Both the position numbers and the translations under genes were made by a program. The notes under the pieces were generated by a model, which saw only the letters and a program-made list of their open reading frames with translations, was not told where the DNA came from and searched no databases. Positions 1 through 5,740 of a DNA stretch of 5,740 nucleotides are shown piece by piece (position 1 is the first letter of the stretch; every line of letters begins with the position of its first letter). The DNA comes from Sulfitobacter sp. (lineage in GTDB: Bacteria; Pseudomonadota; Alphaproteobacteria; Rhodobacterales; Rhodobacteraceae), in NCBI GenBank assembly GCA_024636395.1, contig JAGXHD010000197.1, positions 1 through 5,740 on the forward strand. Direction: 5' to 3'.

Positions 1-83
1 CCGATAGTCTGGTCGCCACCGAGCACGGAAAACCGATGTCGGGCAGATCCGGGGCCCGATGCAACTAGAGACCTTGCCTCCAC
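1..83. other. Unidentified flank beyond the insertion sequence
   Basis: This short edge fragment precedes the TA target copy at 84-85. Plus-strand frame 1 is open throughout, but too little is present to recognise a protein. Together with 953-1067, which also shows no gene and no clear terminator, it was presumably one continuous intergenic or coding stretch downstream of paoC before the insertion. Confidence 0.3.
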
Positions 84-85
84 TA

Positions 86-95
86 GGGTCAGGAC
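86..95 (+). repeat. Terminal inverted repeat of the insertion sequence (tnp 3' side)
   Basis: GGGTCAGGAC here is the exact reverse complement of 941-950. Beyond these 10 bp the two ends match only in scattered positions. The flanking TA at 84-85 is the target duplication. Confidence 0.88.
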
Positions 96-106
96 TCGTT
101 CTCGTT

Positions 107-876
107 TCATAGCCAAAGCATGACGGTTGCGGCGAGGGCGACGGCGGAGAGGAAGACCTTCGGGCACCTGTCGTAGCGGGTGGCGACACGCCTCCAGTCC
201 TTCAGACGCCCGAACATGATCTCGATCCTGTTGCGTCGTTTGTAGCGGCGCTTGTCGTGCTTGATGGGCTTGGCGCGCGACTTCCGGCCTGGGATGCAAG
301 GCTTTATCCCCTTGTCTTTCAACGCATCTCTGAACCAGTCGGCATCGTAACCCCGGTCGGCCAGCAGCCACTCTGCCTTTGGCAAACCGCCCAGCAGGGC
401 AGCTGCCCCGATGTAGTCGCTGACCTGACCTGCGGTCATGAAGAACTGGATCGGACGACCTTCCGCATCTGTGACGGCGTGCAGTTTGGTGTTCATGCCG
501 CCCTTGGTTCGGCCGATCAGGCGGCCCCTTTGGTCATCAGGCCCCCCTTTTTCGACCGTAGGCTGGTCGCCGTGCGGTGTGCCTTGAGGTAGGTCGCGTC
601 GATCATCACCGTCTTCGGAACGGCCGCCTCGGAGGCCAGACCTTCCATCATTCGGGCGAAGATGCCCTTGTCGCCCCATCGCTTCCAACGGTTGTATAAT
701 GTCTTCGCGGGGCCATACTCCTTCGGTGCATCGCACCACCGCAAGCCATTGCGATTTATGAAGATAATACCGCTCAACACACGCCGGTCATCGACCCGCG
801 GCACGCCATGGCTCTTCGGAAAGAAAGGCCGAAGCCGGGCCATCTGTGCGTCCGTCAGCCAGAAAAGATTGCTCAT
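107..876 (-). CDS. Full transposase OrfAB made by -1 frameshift
   Basis: The second frame ends at TGA 109-107, is open back to about 739, and lies -1 relative to OrfA. A slip at 544-550 gives one 256-residue protein, the usual size for IS427-like transposases. The fused protein runs through GRLIGRTKGGMNTKLHAV (residues 118-135), the second catalytic aspartate in LLADRGYD (D174), and the third acidic residue in NRIEIMFGRLKDWRR (E219), which is the IS5-family R-x-E-x-x-F-x-x-L-K-x-x-R signature. It would bind the 10-bp ends and carry out cut-and-paste transposition. I see no premature stop or missing key residue. A separately translated OrfB is possible, but its own upstream part does not look like transposase until the slip site. 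Confidence 0.85.
517..876 (-). CDS. Transposase first frame (OrfA, DUF4096-type N-terminal region)
   Basis: This 119-residue frame begins MSNLFWLTDAQ at an ATG preceded by a G-rich stretch (GGGGG), preferable to the upstream start at 909. It has the typical IS5-family N-terminus, with LTDAQMARLRPFFP, then RVDDRRVLSGI (residues 28-38) and YNRWKRW (61-67), the helix-turn-helix-like DNA-binding part. MIDATYLKAHR at residues 91-101 carries the first catalytic aspartate (D93) of the DDE triad. The frame stops at TGA (519-517), shortly after a slippery sequence. Alone it lacks the other two catalytic residues, so it is either a regulatory product or the front half of the fused transposase. In related elements the fusion is the active enzyme; that is inference here. 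Confidence 0.88.
   Translation of the reverse strand: MSNLFWLTDAQMARLRPFFPKSHGVPRVDDRRVLSGIIFINRNGLRWCDAPKEYGPAKTLYNRWKRWGDKGIFARMMEGLASEAAVPKTVMIDATYLKAHRTATSLRSKKGGLMTKGAA
544..550 (-). other. Programmed -1 frameshift heptamer A AAG GGG
   Basis: The minus strand carries A5 then G6 (552-542). In the OrfA frame the codons are AAA AAG GGG GGC, so A_AAG_GGG at 550-544 is a canonical X_XXY_YYZ heptamer. After a one-base slip back, both tRNAs re-pair on AAA and GGG and reading continues into the OrfB frame. A small perfect 5-bp stem (511-515 with 522-526) lies 17 nt downstream and contains the OrfA stop codon; its role is uncertain because the spacing is longer than usual. Confidence 0.75.
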
Positions 877-940
877 CGTCACCCCCGTCAGTTCGGGAGC
901 TTGAATCACGCAGCTGAGGCGACCTCAAGCAGATCAATGG

Positions 941-950
941 GTCCTGACCC
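941..950 (-). repeat. Terminal inverted repeat of the insertion sequence (tnp 5' side)
   Basis: GTCCTGACCC is the mirror partner of the repeat at 86-95 and is followed by the second TA copy at 951-952. Removing the element and one TA joins CCTCCAC-TA-AGTGCC as the presumed empty site. Confidence 0.88.
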
Positions 951-1067
951 TAAGTGCCAGCCTAAACCGACACAGATCAGATTCTCGTCACGGCTACTGG
1001 CAAACCCCTGCCCATTTGCGATTAGAAATCACAATGGTGCGACGGTATTGCCAGAATTGCCCCAGAC

Positions 1068-3326
1068 TCAAACAAGATCGGACATGCGGATCGGTAGCTT
1101 GCGCAATCTCTTGCCAGTGGCATGGTGTACCGCATTCGCGATCGCTGCGGCAGTACCAACGATGCCAAGTTCGCCGATGCCTTTTACCCCCAACGGATTC
1201 ACGTAATCATCCTTTTCATCCAACATCTCGACCCGCACCTCACGGACGTCTGCGTTCACCGGAACCAGATATTCTGCGATATTGGTGTTGAGGTAGCGTG
1301 CCCGAGGCTTATCAACCTCGGTGACCTCATGTAACGCCGACCCAATGCCCCAAACCATGCCGCCCATAAGTTGTGAATGTGCCGTTTTGCGATTGAGAAT
1401 TGTTCCTGCTGCGAACGCTCCATGTAGACGCGGCACACGAATTTCATGTGTCCAGCGGTTGACATGAACCTCGACCATTTCCGCGCCGAATGCGAACATC
1501 GCGAATTCAGGGGTGACCGGACCCGCGGTACCATAGCCGCCAGCGAACGTCGCACGAATCAATTTGTCGGTCAACGCGGGGTGGCGGAATTCACCGACCG
1601 CTTCCTGCTCTCCCGCTGCGGTAGACGCAAGCGCTTCCAGCAAAGGTTGGCTTTTCCCGTCCGGACCACGCAGCACGCCGTTGTCCAACGTGATCAATTT
1701 TGGATCGACACCGGCAAGCGGCCCCTCTGATTGCGCGGTGACCTCCATTGCGACAGCCCGCCCGATGCGAAGACAAGCATCATGAACAGCCGATCCGGCA
1801 GAGGCCGCAGTCGTCGACCCGCCCGAAAGCGGTGCGACCGGAAGGTCCGCCTCACCCATCACCACGTCACAGGCCTCTACAGGAAGTCCTAAGCGGGCAG
1901 CAGCGATCTGGGCAAAGATCGTGTAACTGCCGGTGCCCACATCGTGAGCCGCGAGTTCAATATACGCACTACCGCTTCCCTGCATCCGAACACGCGCGTT
2001 GGAGGCAAGAATGTTGGTCGGGTACGTCGCCGTGGCGCAGCCAAATCCTACCAGCCAGTCACCGTCGGTCATGCTACCGACTTCGGGCGAGCGTTGATCC
2101 CATCCAAAGCTATCGGAGACTGCATCATAGCATTCCATAAGCGACCTCGACGAGAACGGAACATCCTCGACCGGATGTCTTTTGGTGTCGTTGACACGGC
2201 GCATTTCCACCGGATCTACTCCAACTTTCAGCGCCAACTCGTCCATCGCCTGCTCGAGACCGAAGAAGGTTTGCATTTCATTGGGCGCGCGCATGAAGCC
2301 GCCGGTGTTGGTGTCCGAGCGTGCCACACGTTGTTCGGTATGGATGTTGGGACTGGCGTACATCGCCCGTGTGATATGCGTCCCTGGATTGGTCACAACA
2401 TCGAACTGGGAGGTCTGCGAAATCTCAATATGCTCGAAAGCGGTAAGCTTGCCAGTCGCATCGGCGCCAAGACGGAACTTTTGTATCGATTCAGGACGGA
2501 AGGTTGCGACCGTAAACATCTGAGGGCGCGTGACAATCAGACGTACTGGTGCCGCGACAGCTTTTGAGGCAGCGATCGTCAACATCGCGTACGGTGTAAT
2601 CCCTGCCTTCGAGCCAAACGCGCCGCCGACAAAAGGGCAAATTACCCGGACCGACGTCTCCGGCAAACCGTAAGCGGCGGCAATGCCTCCGCGCAATGTC
2701 CGCACGGATTGGGACGGCATCCAAACGGTAAGTTTATCCCCGTTCCATTCGGCTGTAGCCGAGAACATTTCCATTGGATTATGGTGCTGGAATGGTGTGG
2801 TGTATTCGACGTCGATGGTTTGGGCTGCTTCTGCCAGACCCTTTGACACATCCCCCTTCGTCGTGACCATACCCTTACTATCGCCGCTTGCGCCGATGAC
2901 GAAGCTGTCTTCGGCATCCATATGAGCGTTCGCCTCACTCACCTCATAGGTCGCGTCGATCAATTGCGAACCGCGTCGGGCCGCAGCGGCAGTCTCGGCG
3001 ACGACGTAAGCAATAGGCTGTCCGGCATACTTGATCTCATTGCCTTCCATGGGCCAAAAGCTGGCCGACCCAGGTCCACCGGCATAAAACCCTTTAACTG
3101 TTTTGAAATCCGGCAGATTTTCATGCGTGAACACCGCTATGACCCCCGGTTCGGCCTCGGCGCGTTTGGTGTCTATTCCAGTCAGTGTCCCGACCGCGAT
3201 TGAGGATGTTGCAAGCGCGCCGTGCAGCATTCCGGACGGTATGACGTCTGCGGCATATGTGGCAGTTCCCGTAACTTTGCGCGGTGCGTCTGTGCGGGTG
3301 ACTGCGGTGTTGATTGTCTGGGCCAT
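1068..3326 (-). CDS. paoC: Aldehyde oxidoreductase, molybdenum-binding subunit (PaoC/YagR type)
   Basis: This is the large catalytic subunit of a xanthine-oxidase-family enzyme, oxidising aldehydes to acids with oxygen from water. At 752 residues it is close to E. coli PaoC (about 730). In order: RTDAPRKVTGTATYAAD (residues 11-27) opens the N-terminal aldehyde oxidase/xanthine dehydrogenase domain. FVGGAFGSK (232-240) is the molybdopterin-binding glycine loop. GFMRAPNEMQ (343-352) carries the conserved active-site arginine, and HDVGTGSYT (461-469) and GGSTTAASAGSA (502-513) are further cofactor contacts. GVKGIGELG (713-721) near the C-terminus carries the catalytic glutamate E719. There is no signal peptide. 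The C-terminus, RKLPIRMSDLV, ends normally, so the nearby insertion did not truncate it. Two ATGs stand in tandem (3329 and 3326); the second is chosen for Shine-Dalgarno spacing. The exact substrate is unknown; aromatic aldehydes are the guess from PaoABC. Confidence 0.92.
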   Translation of the reverse strand: MAQTINTAVTRTDAPRKVTGTATYAADVIPSGMLHGALATSSIAVGTLTGIDTKRAEAEPGVIAVFTHENLPDFKTVKGFYAGGPGSASFWPMEGNEIKYAGQPIAYVVAETAAAARRGSQLIDATYEVSEANAHMDAEDSFVIGASGDSKGMVTTKGDVSKGLAEAAQTIDVEYTTPFQHHNPMEMFSATAEWNGDKLTVWMPSQSVRTLRGGIAAAYGLPETSVRVICPFVGGAFGSKAGITPYAMLTIAASKAVAAPVRLIVTRPQMFTVATFRPESIQKFRLGADATGKLTAFEHIEISQTSQFDVVTNPGTHITRAMYASPNIHTEQRVARSDTNTGGFMRAPNEMQTFFGLEQAMDELALKVGVDPVEMRRVNDTKRHPVEDVPFSSRSLMECYDAVSDSFGWDQRSPEVGSMTDGDWLVGFGCATATYPTNILASNARVRMQGSGSAYIELAAHDVGTGSYTIFAQIAAARLGLPVEACDVVMGEADLPVAPLSGGSTTAASAGSAVHDACLRIGRAVAMEVTAQSEGPLAGVDPKLITLDNGVLRGPDGKSQPLLEALASTAAGEQEAVGEFRHPALTDKLIRATFAGGYGTAGPVTPEFAMFAFGAEMVEVHVNRWTHEIRVPRLHGAFAAGTILNRKTAHSQLMGGMVWGIGSALHEVTEVDKPRARYLNTNIAEYLVPVNADVREVRVEMLDEKDDYVNPLGVKGIGELGIVGTAAAIANAVHHATGKRLRKLPIRMSDLV

Positions 3327-4327
3327 CATTCGCCTCCGGTTGTCCGCGATTTCGCGGTCATGAGCGCTCCGGCAACCACATCGGCGCCGAGCTTGATTTT
3401 GTATTCGGATCCTTTGAGAGGCCGCGCGTCGGCAAAGGCAATCCGGCCCGCTTCGCGAGCGGTCTCCTCAGTCAAGGGGCCGTCCTTTAGAAATTCTTCT
3501 GCTTCGCGCGCGCGCCACGGAACCGACGCAACGCCGCCGATGGCAATGCGCGCATCGCGAACATTTTCACCCTCCATCTCAACACCAACGGCAGCCGACG
3601 CACTTGCAAACGCATAGCTTTCGCGGTCGCGCGCCTTAAGATAATGGCTGGCCTTTAGAGCGGGAATTACGGGAACGCTGATGCCGGTGACCAGTTCGCC
3701 GCGCTTCAGTATCGTCTCGATCTCTGGCGTGTCACCAGGCAGCACATGCAAATCGGCGAACGGAATCGTGCGGCTACCGCCCGGACCTTGGGTTTTAACC
3801 TCGGCGTCAAACGCGACAAGCGCCTGCGCCCAATCGCCGGGGTACATCGCCACGCAGGCGTCTGATCCTCCGAGGATCGCATGCAGGTTGGTCTCACCCC
3901 CATCCAAAGCTGCACACCCCGAACCGGGGTTGCGCTTGTTGCATTGGCTATAAGCTGTATCGCGGAAATAGGGGCATCGCGTCTGTTGTAGAATATTGCC
4001 ACCCAGCCGCGCTGCGTGCCGCAATTGCGGGCTTGCGGCCTTCCACAAAGCTTCTGTCAGCACTGGAGCGGCATCGCTCAACTTCGTGTCGTCGCCAACT
4101 TCGGCCATGCGTGCCAAGGCACCGAAACGGATGCGGTCGCTGCCAACTTCGAACCCCTCAAGCTCCGAAAGGGCCGTAATGTCGATTAATGCATCCGGCT
4201 CGAATACGCCAATCTTCATCAGGTCGACCATCGTCGTGCCGCCAGCGAGAACCTGAGCGCCCTCGGCACGAGCTGCGTCAATCGCGGCTGCGATGGTGTC
4301 GGGGCGGTGATAAGCAAAATTACGCAT
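3326..4327 (-). CDS. paoB: Aldehyde oxidoreductase, FAD subunit with [4Fe-4S] insert (PaoB/YagS type)
   Basis: This is the middle electron-transfer subunit of the aldehyde oxidoreductase, 333 residues (E. coli PaoB about 318). QVLAGGTTMVDLMK (residues 25-38) is the FAD pyrophosphate-binding loop of the CO-dehydrogenase-flavoprotein-like domain, and RLGGNILQQT (108-117) is the second flavin motif. The C-terminal half (about 225-330) fits the flavoprotein C-terminal domain. An insert after the second motif contains TRCPYFRD, QCNKR, SGCAAL and DACVAM. These place C118, C129, C138 and C158 where E. coli PaoB binds an extra [4Fe-4S] cluster, and they are the only cysteines in the protein. The ATG at 4327 is chosen over a GTG at 4390 because the homologous start MRNFAYHRP follows it and AAAGG precedes it by 8 nt. 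It starts 4 nt after the paoA stop and its TGA overlaps the paoC start. Confidence 0.92.
   Translation of the reverse strand: MRNFAYHRPDTIAAAIDAARAEGAQVLAGGTTMVDLMKIGVFEPDALIDITALSELEGFEVGSDRIRFGALARMAEVGDDTKLSDAAPVLTEALWKAASPQLRHAARLGGNILQQTRCPYFRDTAYSQCNKRNPGSGCAALDGGETNLHAILGGSDACVAMYPGDWAQALVAFDAEVKTQGPGGSRTIPFADLHVLPGDTPEIETILKRGELVTGISVPVIPALKASHYLKARDRESYAFASASAAVGVEMEGENVRDARIAIGGVASVPWRAREAEEFLKDGPLTEETAREAGRIAFADARPLKGSEYKIKLGADVVAGALMTAKSRTTGGE
3333..3337 (-). promoter_or_regulatory. Ribosome binding site of paoC
   Basis: GGAGG lies inside the 3' end of paoB. It is 3 nt from the first ATG (3329) and 6 nt from the second (3326). The second spacing is better, so MAQTIN rather than MMAQTIN is the likely N-terminus. 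Either way the start overlaps the paoB TGA, which implies translational coupling. Confidence 0.7.
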
Positions 4328-4331
4328 ATTC

Positions 4332-4946
4332 TCAGCCTTTCTGGCTGTCGCGGACGGATTCGACCGCAGCGACGATATTTGGATAAGCACCGCAGCGGCA
4401 CAGATTGCCGCTCATGTATTCGCGGATCTCAGCGGCATCCTTGGCATGACCCTCGTCGATACAGGCGATTGCTGAGAGTATCTGACCAGGCGTGCAGTAT
4501 CCGCACTGAAAGGCGTCATTTTCGGCGAATGCCTGCTGCATGGGGTGCAGTTTGCCAGCCGGATCAGCGAGGCCCTCGACCGTCACCACATCGGCACCAT
4601 CGGCGGTCACAGCAAGCGTCAGACACGAATTGATGCGGCGCCCGTCCAACAGAACCGTGCACGCACCGCACTGGCCCTGATTGCAGCCGATTTTCGTACC
4701 AGTCATGCCCAGATTATCCCGCAAAGCCTCAACCAGTGTGGTGCGCGGCTCTACTGTGACAGAGCGCTCCTTGCCGTTAACCGTCAGCATAATTTTGCGC
4801 TGATCTTGCGCTGCCAATTCCTGGCCAACCTCCTGCGCAGCCGCTGCGTTGCCGCCAAGCCCGATAGCTGTGCCGATGGCGCCCGATGATCCAAGAAAAC
4901 TTCGGCGCGAAATCCCAGCTTGCGGCGGTTCAAGTTTCTTCGGCAT
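4332..4946 (-). CDS. paoA: Aldehyde oxidoreductase, [2Fe-2S] subunit with Tat signal (PaoA/YagT type)
   Basis: This is the small iron-sulfur subunit that takes electrons from the molybdenum centre, 204 residues. The N-terminus has a twin-arginine signal, SRRSFLGSS (arginines 14-15). A Gly/Ala-rich hydrophobic stretch follows (about 18-36), then a likely cleavage site in the alanine run at 34-37. The mature part begins with a plant-ferredoxin-like domain whose cluster ligands are C88, C93, C96 and C108 (GCNQGQCGAC ... NSC). The helical second domain holds the other cluster through C148, C151, C183 and C185 (QCGYCTPGQ ... NLCRCG). All eight ligands are present. It is the first gene of the operon. 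The ATG at 4946 is preferred over a TTG at 4967 because GGAG lies 5 nt upstream of it. The signal implies that the mature enzyme works in the periplasm. Confidence 0.93.
   Translation of the reverse strand: MPKKLEPPQAGISRRSFLGSSGAIGTAIGLGGNAAAAQEVGQELAAQDQRKIMLTVNGKERSVTVEPRTTLVEALRDNLGMTGTKIGCNQGQCGACTVLLDGRRINSCLTLAVTADGADVVTVEGLADPAGKLHPMQQAFAENDAFQCGYCTPGQILSAIACIDEGHAKDAAEIREYMSGNLCRCGAYPNIVAAVESVRDSQKG
4336..4340 (-). promoter_or_regulatory. Ribosome binding site of paoB
   Basis: AAAGG lies in the last codons of paoA, 8 nt before the ATG at 4327. It supports that start over the in-frame GTG at 4390, which would lie deep inside paoA. Confidence 0.55.
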
Positions 4947-4951
4947 GCGGG

Positions 4952-4955
4952 CTCC
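4952..4955 (-). promoter_or_regulatory. Ribosome binding site of paoA
   Basis: GGAG lies 5 nt before the ATG at 4946. The alternative TTG at 4967 lies inside the upstream palindrome and has no comparable site, so the ATG is the start. Confidence 0.65.
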
Positions 4956-4960
4956 AATCA

Positions 4961-4979
4961 ATTTCAATGCATTTGAAAT
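4961..4979 (-). promoter_or_regulatory. Palindrome upstream of paoA, candidate operator
   Basis: ATTTCAA (4961-4967) and TTGAAAT (4973-4979) are perfect 7-bp inverted arms around a 5-bp centre. The site ends 14 nt before the paoA ATG and only 5 nt before its Shine-Dalgarno. Position and symmetry fit a repressor or activator site for a dimeric regulator, or a weak 5'-UTR hairpin. No regulator gene is visible in the window, and no convincing -35/-10 pair could be recognised upstream (a TTGATT at 5011-5006 lacks a good partner). Confidence 0.4.
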
Positions 4980-5025
4980 GTCGACGTAAAAGGCAAAAGT
5001 TACACAATCAAACCTGTCTGACGTC

Positions 5026-5457
5026 CTAAAGGTTCCCTAAAAACCCGGCGAACATATTGCTGCACCGGAAAATTGCTGCACTGAAAAATTTCGAGGTCGC
5101 GCCATTTGAAGGTACCAACCAGTGTCGGCGCAGCTTCGCCACCGCCCGTGTTTCATGCGCTGTGATTGCTTGGAACACCGTGTCAAAGCCTGTCATGGGC
5201 GTCCCTGCGAACCGTTTGACGGCCATCCCCCTACGTTGTGGCTCAACCTCGTCGTAAGACAGACAGACCCCCCCCAGAACCGATGCGGCCTGTTAAGCCG
5301 TTATCGTCTGTCACTGGTCCAGGTTTTTCCATTAGAAAAAGGACCTTCGCCGCACACCACCATCCCGTGGATCAAACTCTGGTACCGTGCCCCGACCTTC
5401 TGCCCGCAAGCATCGGCAATACTCAGCAAGCGGAATAATGTGCGGCAGATCCAGCAT
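5026..5457 (-). pseudogene. Decayed uracil-DNA glycosylase-family gene
   Basis: From an ATG at 5457 the minus strand reads MLDLPHIIPLAEYCRCLRAE, then GRGTVPEFDPRDGG, the style of the N-terminus of uncharacterised uracil-DNA glycosylase-family proteins. It then falls out of frame and stops at 5332. Restoring one base near 5349-5352 gives KVLFLMEKPGPVTDD and then LTGRIGSG, which matches the family's L-F-L-x-E-x-P-G-P-x-T-x-x and G-S-G stretch. A second frame change sits in an 8-G run (5268-5275), after which LSYDEVEP resembles the family's ISRDNDDP. The frame stays open to 5026, with TVFQAITAHETRAV perhaps a decayed version of the W-N-x-I-P-x-W-N-G-T-R region. The C-terminal half is missing. 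The first 190 bp are the best supported; identification is from remembered family motifs. Confidence 0.55.
5056..5087. repeat. Two-copy 16-bp tandem repeat
   Basis: Copies at 5056-5071 and 5072-5087 both begin ATTGCTGCAC and agree at 14 of 16 positions. They lie in the eroded 3' part of the glycosylase remnant and probably reflect a local duplication during decay. Confidence 0.6.
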
Positions 5458-5740
5458 TGCACGTCGCGATATTATCTCAATTTCCGATTTTAGAGATCGG
5501 GCTGGCGCACTCGGCACCCATGAGAGATGGCTGCAATTTGTTACTTTTCGTCGACAGTGAGGTCTGCAACATCATTCAATTACGGCTCAGACCCGCCGTT
5601 TGCAGCATTTGCACACCGAAAAAAACCGTGCCCCAACGCATCACAACCCTGAGCGTCCGCTTTCTTTGGGCGGCCCATTTTGGTTTGCACCCGCAGCGAA
5701 AGTCCGCAATCCGCCCTTCCTGTATCGGATCAGGCTGGTC
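5458..5740. other. Region without a recognisable gene
   Basis: No reading frame here looks like a known protein. The minus strand is open from the window edge (5740) for 54 codons to a TGA at 5578-5576, but the translation is rich in basic and aromatic residues without any family motif. The stretch contains a G/C-rich inverted repeat, GGGCGG at 5668-5673 and CCGCCC at 5711-5716. It also has GTCCGC repeated directly at 5655-5660 and 5702-5707. It may be intergenic or further remnants. Confidence 0.4.

Larger units (their letters stand above)
86..950 (-). mobile_element. Complete IS5-family (IS427-like) insertion sequence
   Basis: This is an 865-bp element bounded by perfect 10-bp terminal inverted repeats, GGGTCAGGAC at 86-95 and its complement at 941-950. 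It is flanked on both sides by TA (84-85 and 951-952), the short target duplication expected of this group. It contains two overlapping transposase frames on the minus strand and nothing else. Both ends, all three catalytic acidic residues and the frameshift signal are present, so it looks intact and possibly active. It sits 115 bp past the paoC stop codon, in the same orientation as the operon, and does not cut into paoC. The family assignment comes from protein motifs and architecture; I cannot name the exact element without an ISfinder comparison. Confidence 0.9.

Noticed and set aside
953..1067. Terminator for the operon between paoC and the insertion
   Set aside because: The only inverted match (CTGGCAA near 996 and TTGCCAG near 1049) has a loop of about 45 nt and no following T-run, so it does not resemble a rho-independent terminator.
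1944..2567. Plus-strand 207-residue open frame and other long plus-strand frames opposite paoC
   Set aside because: They lie entirely opposite a gene with intact catalytic motifs; their translations show no family motifs.
4332..4390. GTG start at 4390 for paoB
   Set aside because: It would add 21 residues unlike the family and overlap paoA by 59 bp; the ATG at 4327 has a ribosome binding site and a family-like N-terminus.
4981..5011. Sigma-70 promoter with TTGATT at 5011-5006
   Set aside because: At 16-18 nt spacing the -10 candidate (TACGTC or neighbours) matches TATAAT at too few positions to call.
5026..5226. Minus-strand 66-residue frame starting MAVKRFAGT as a separate small gene
   Set aside because: The frame continues upstream without a stop into the glycosylase-like part, no good ribosome binding site precedes it, and it is better read as the eroded 3' part of that remnant.
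5122..5493. Plus-strand 123-residue open frame
   Set aside because: It is opposite the glycosylase remnant, which shows recognisable motifs; the plus-strand translation is low-likelihood, with many Cys, Arg and Pro residues and no motif.
1..5740. CRISPR array, tRNA, rRNA or riboswitch
   Set aside because: No regularly spaced repeats and no cloverleaf or rRNA-like stretches were seen; the intergenic space is small apart from the right edge.

Overview
The window looks like alphaproteobacterial DNA. The transposase, the molybdenum hydroxylase subunits and a decayed glycosylase gene all read like Rhodobacterales or Sphingomonadales proteins. That placement rests on protein style from memory, not on a search. 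All supportable genes lie on the minus strand, so the biological reading order runs from high to low coordinates.

From right to left:
- 4980-5740 holds no intact gene. It contains the wreck of a uracil-DNA glycosylase-family gene (about 5457 to 5026) with two frame lesions and an eroded 3' half. Upstream of it (5458-5740) I see only a G/C-rich inverted repeat.
- 4961-4979 is a 7-bp-arm palindrome just upstream of the first operon gene, a candidate operator.
- 4946-1068 is a compact three-gene operon for a periplasmic molybdenum-containing aldehyde oxidoreductase of the PaoABC (YagTSR) type.
- 950-86 is a complete 865-bp IS5-family insertion sequence (IS427-like), flanked by a TA duplication and encoding its transposase through a -1 frameshift.
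- 1-83 is an unidentified flank.

The operon encodes one enzyme. PaoA carries two [2Fe-2S] clusters and a twin-arginine signal. PaoB carries FAD and, through its only four cysteines, probably a [4Fe-4S] cluster. PaoC carries the molybdenum cofactor and the catalytic glutamate. By analogy with E. coli PaoABC, aldehydes are oxidised to carboxylic acids at Mo, and electrons pass through the iron-sulfur clusters to FAD. Only PaoA has an export signal, so the folded trimer would cross the membrane through Tat as one unit. The genes are tightly coupled: a 4-nt gap between A and B, and overlapping stop and start between B and C. The cofactor-maturation gene paoD, which follows paoC in E. coli, is not in the window; the insertion sequence lies where it might be expected.

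I found no previously undescribed system. The most useful second-look items are the candidate operator, the decayed glycosylase gene, the textbook slippery heptamer in the transposase, and the missing maturation gene beside the insertion.
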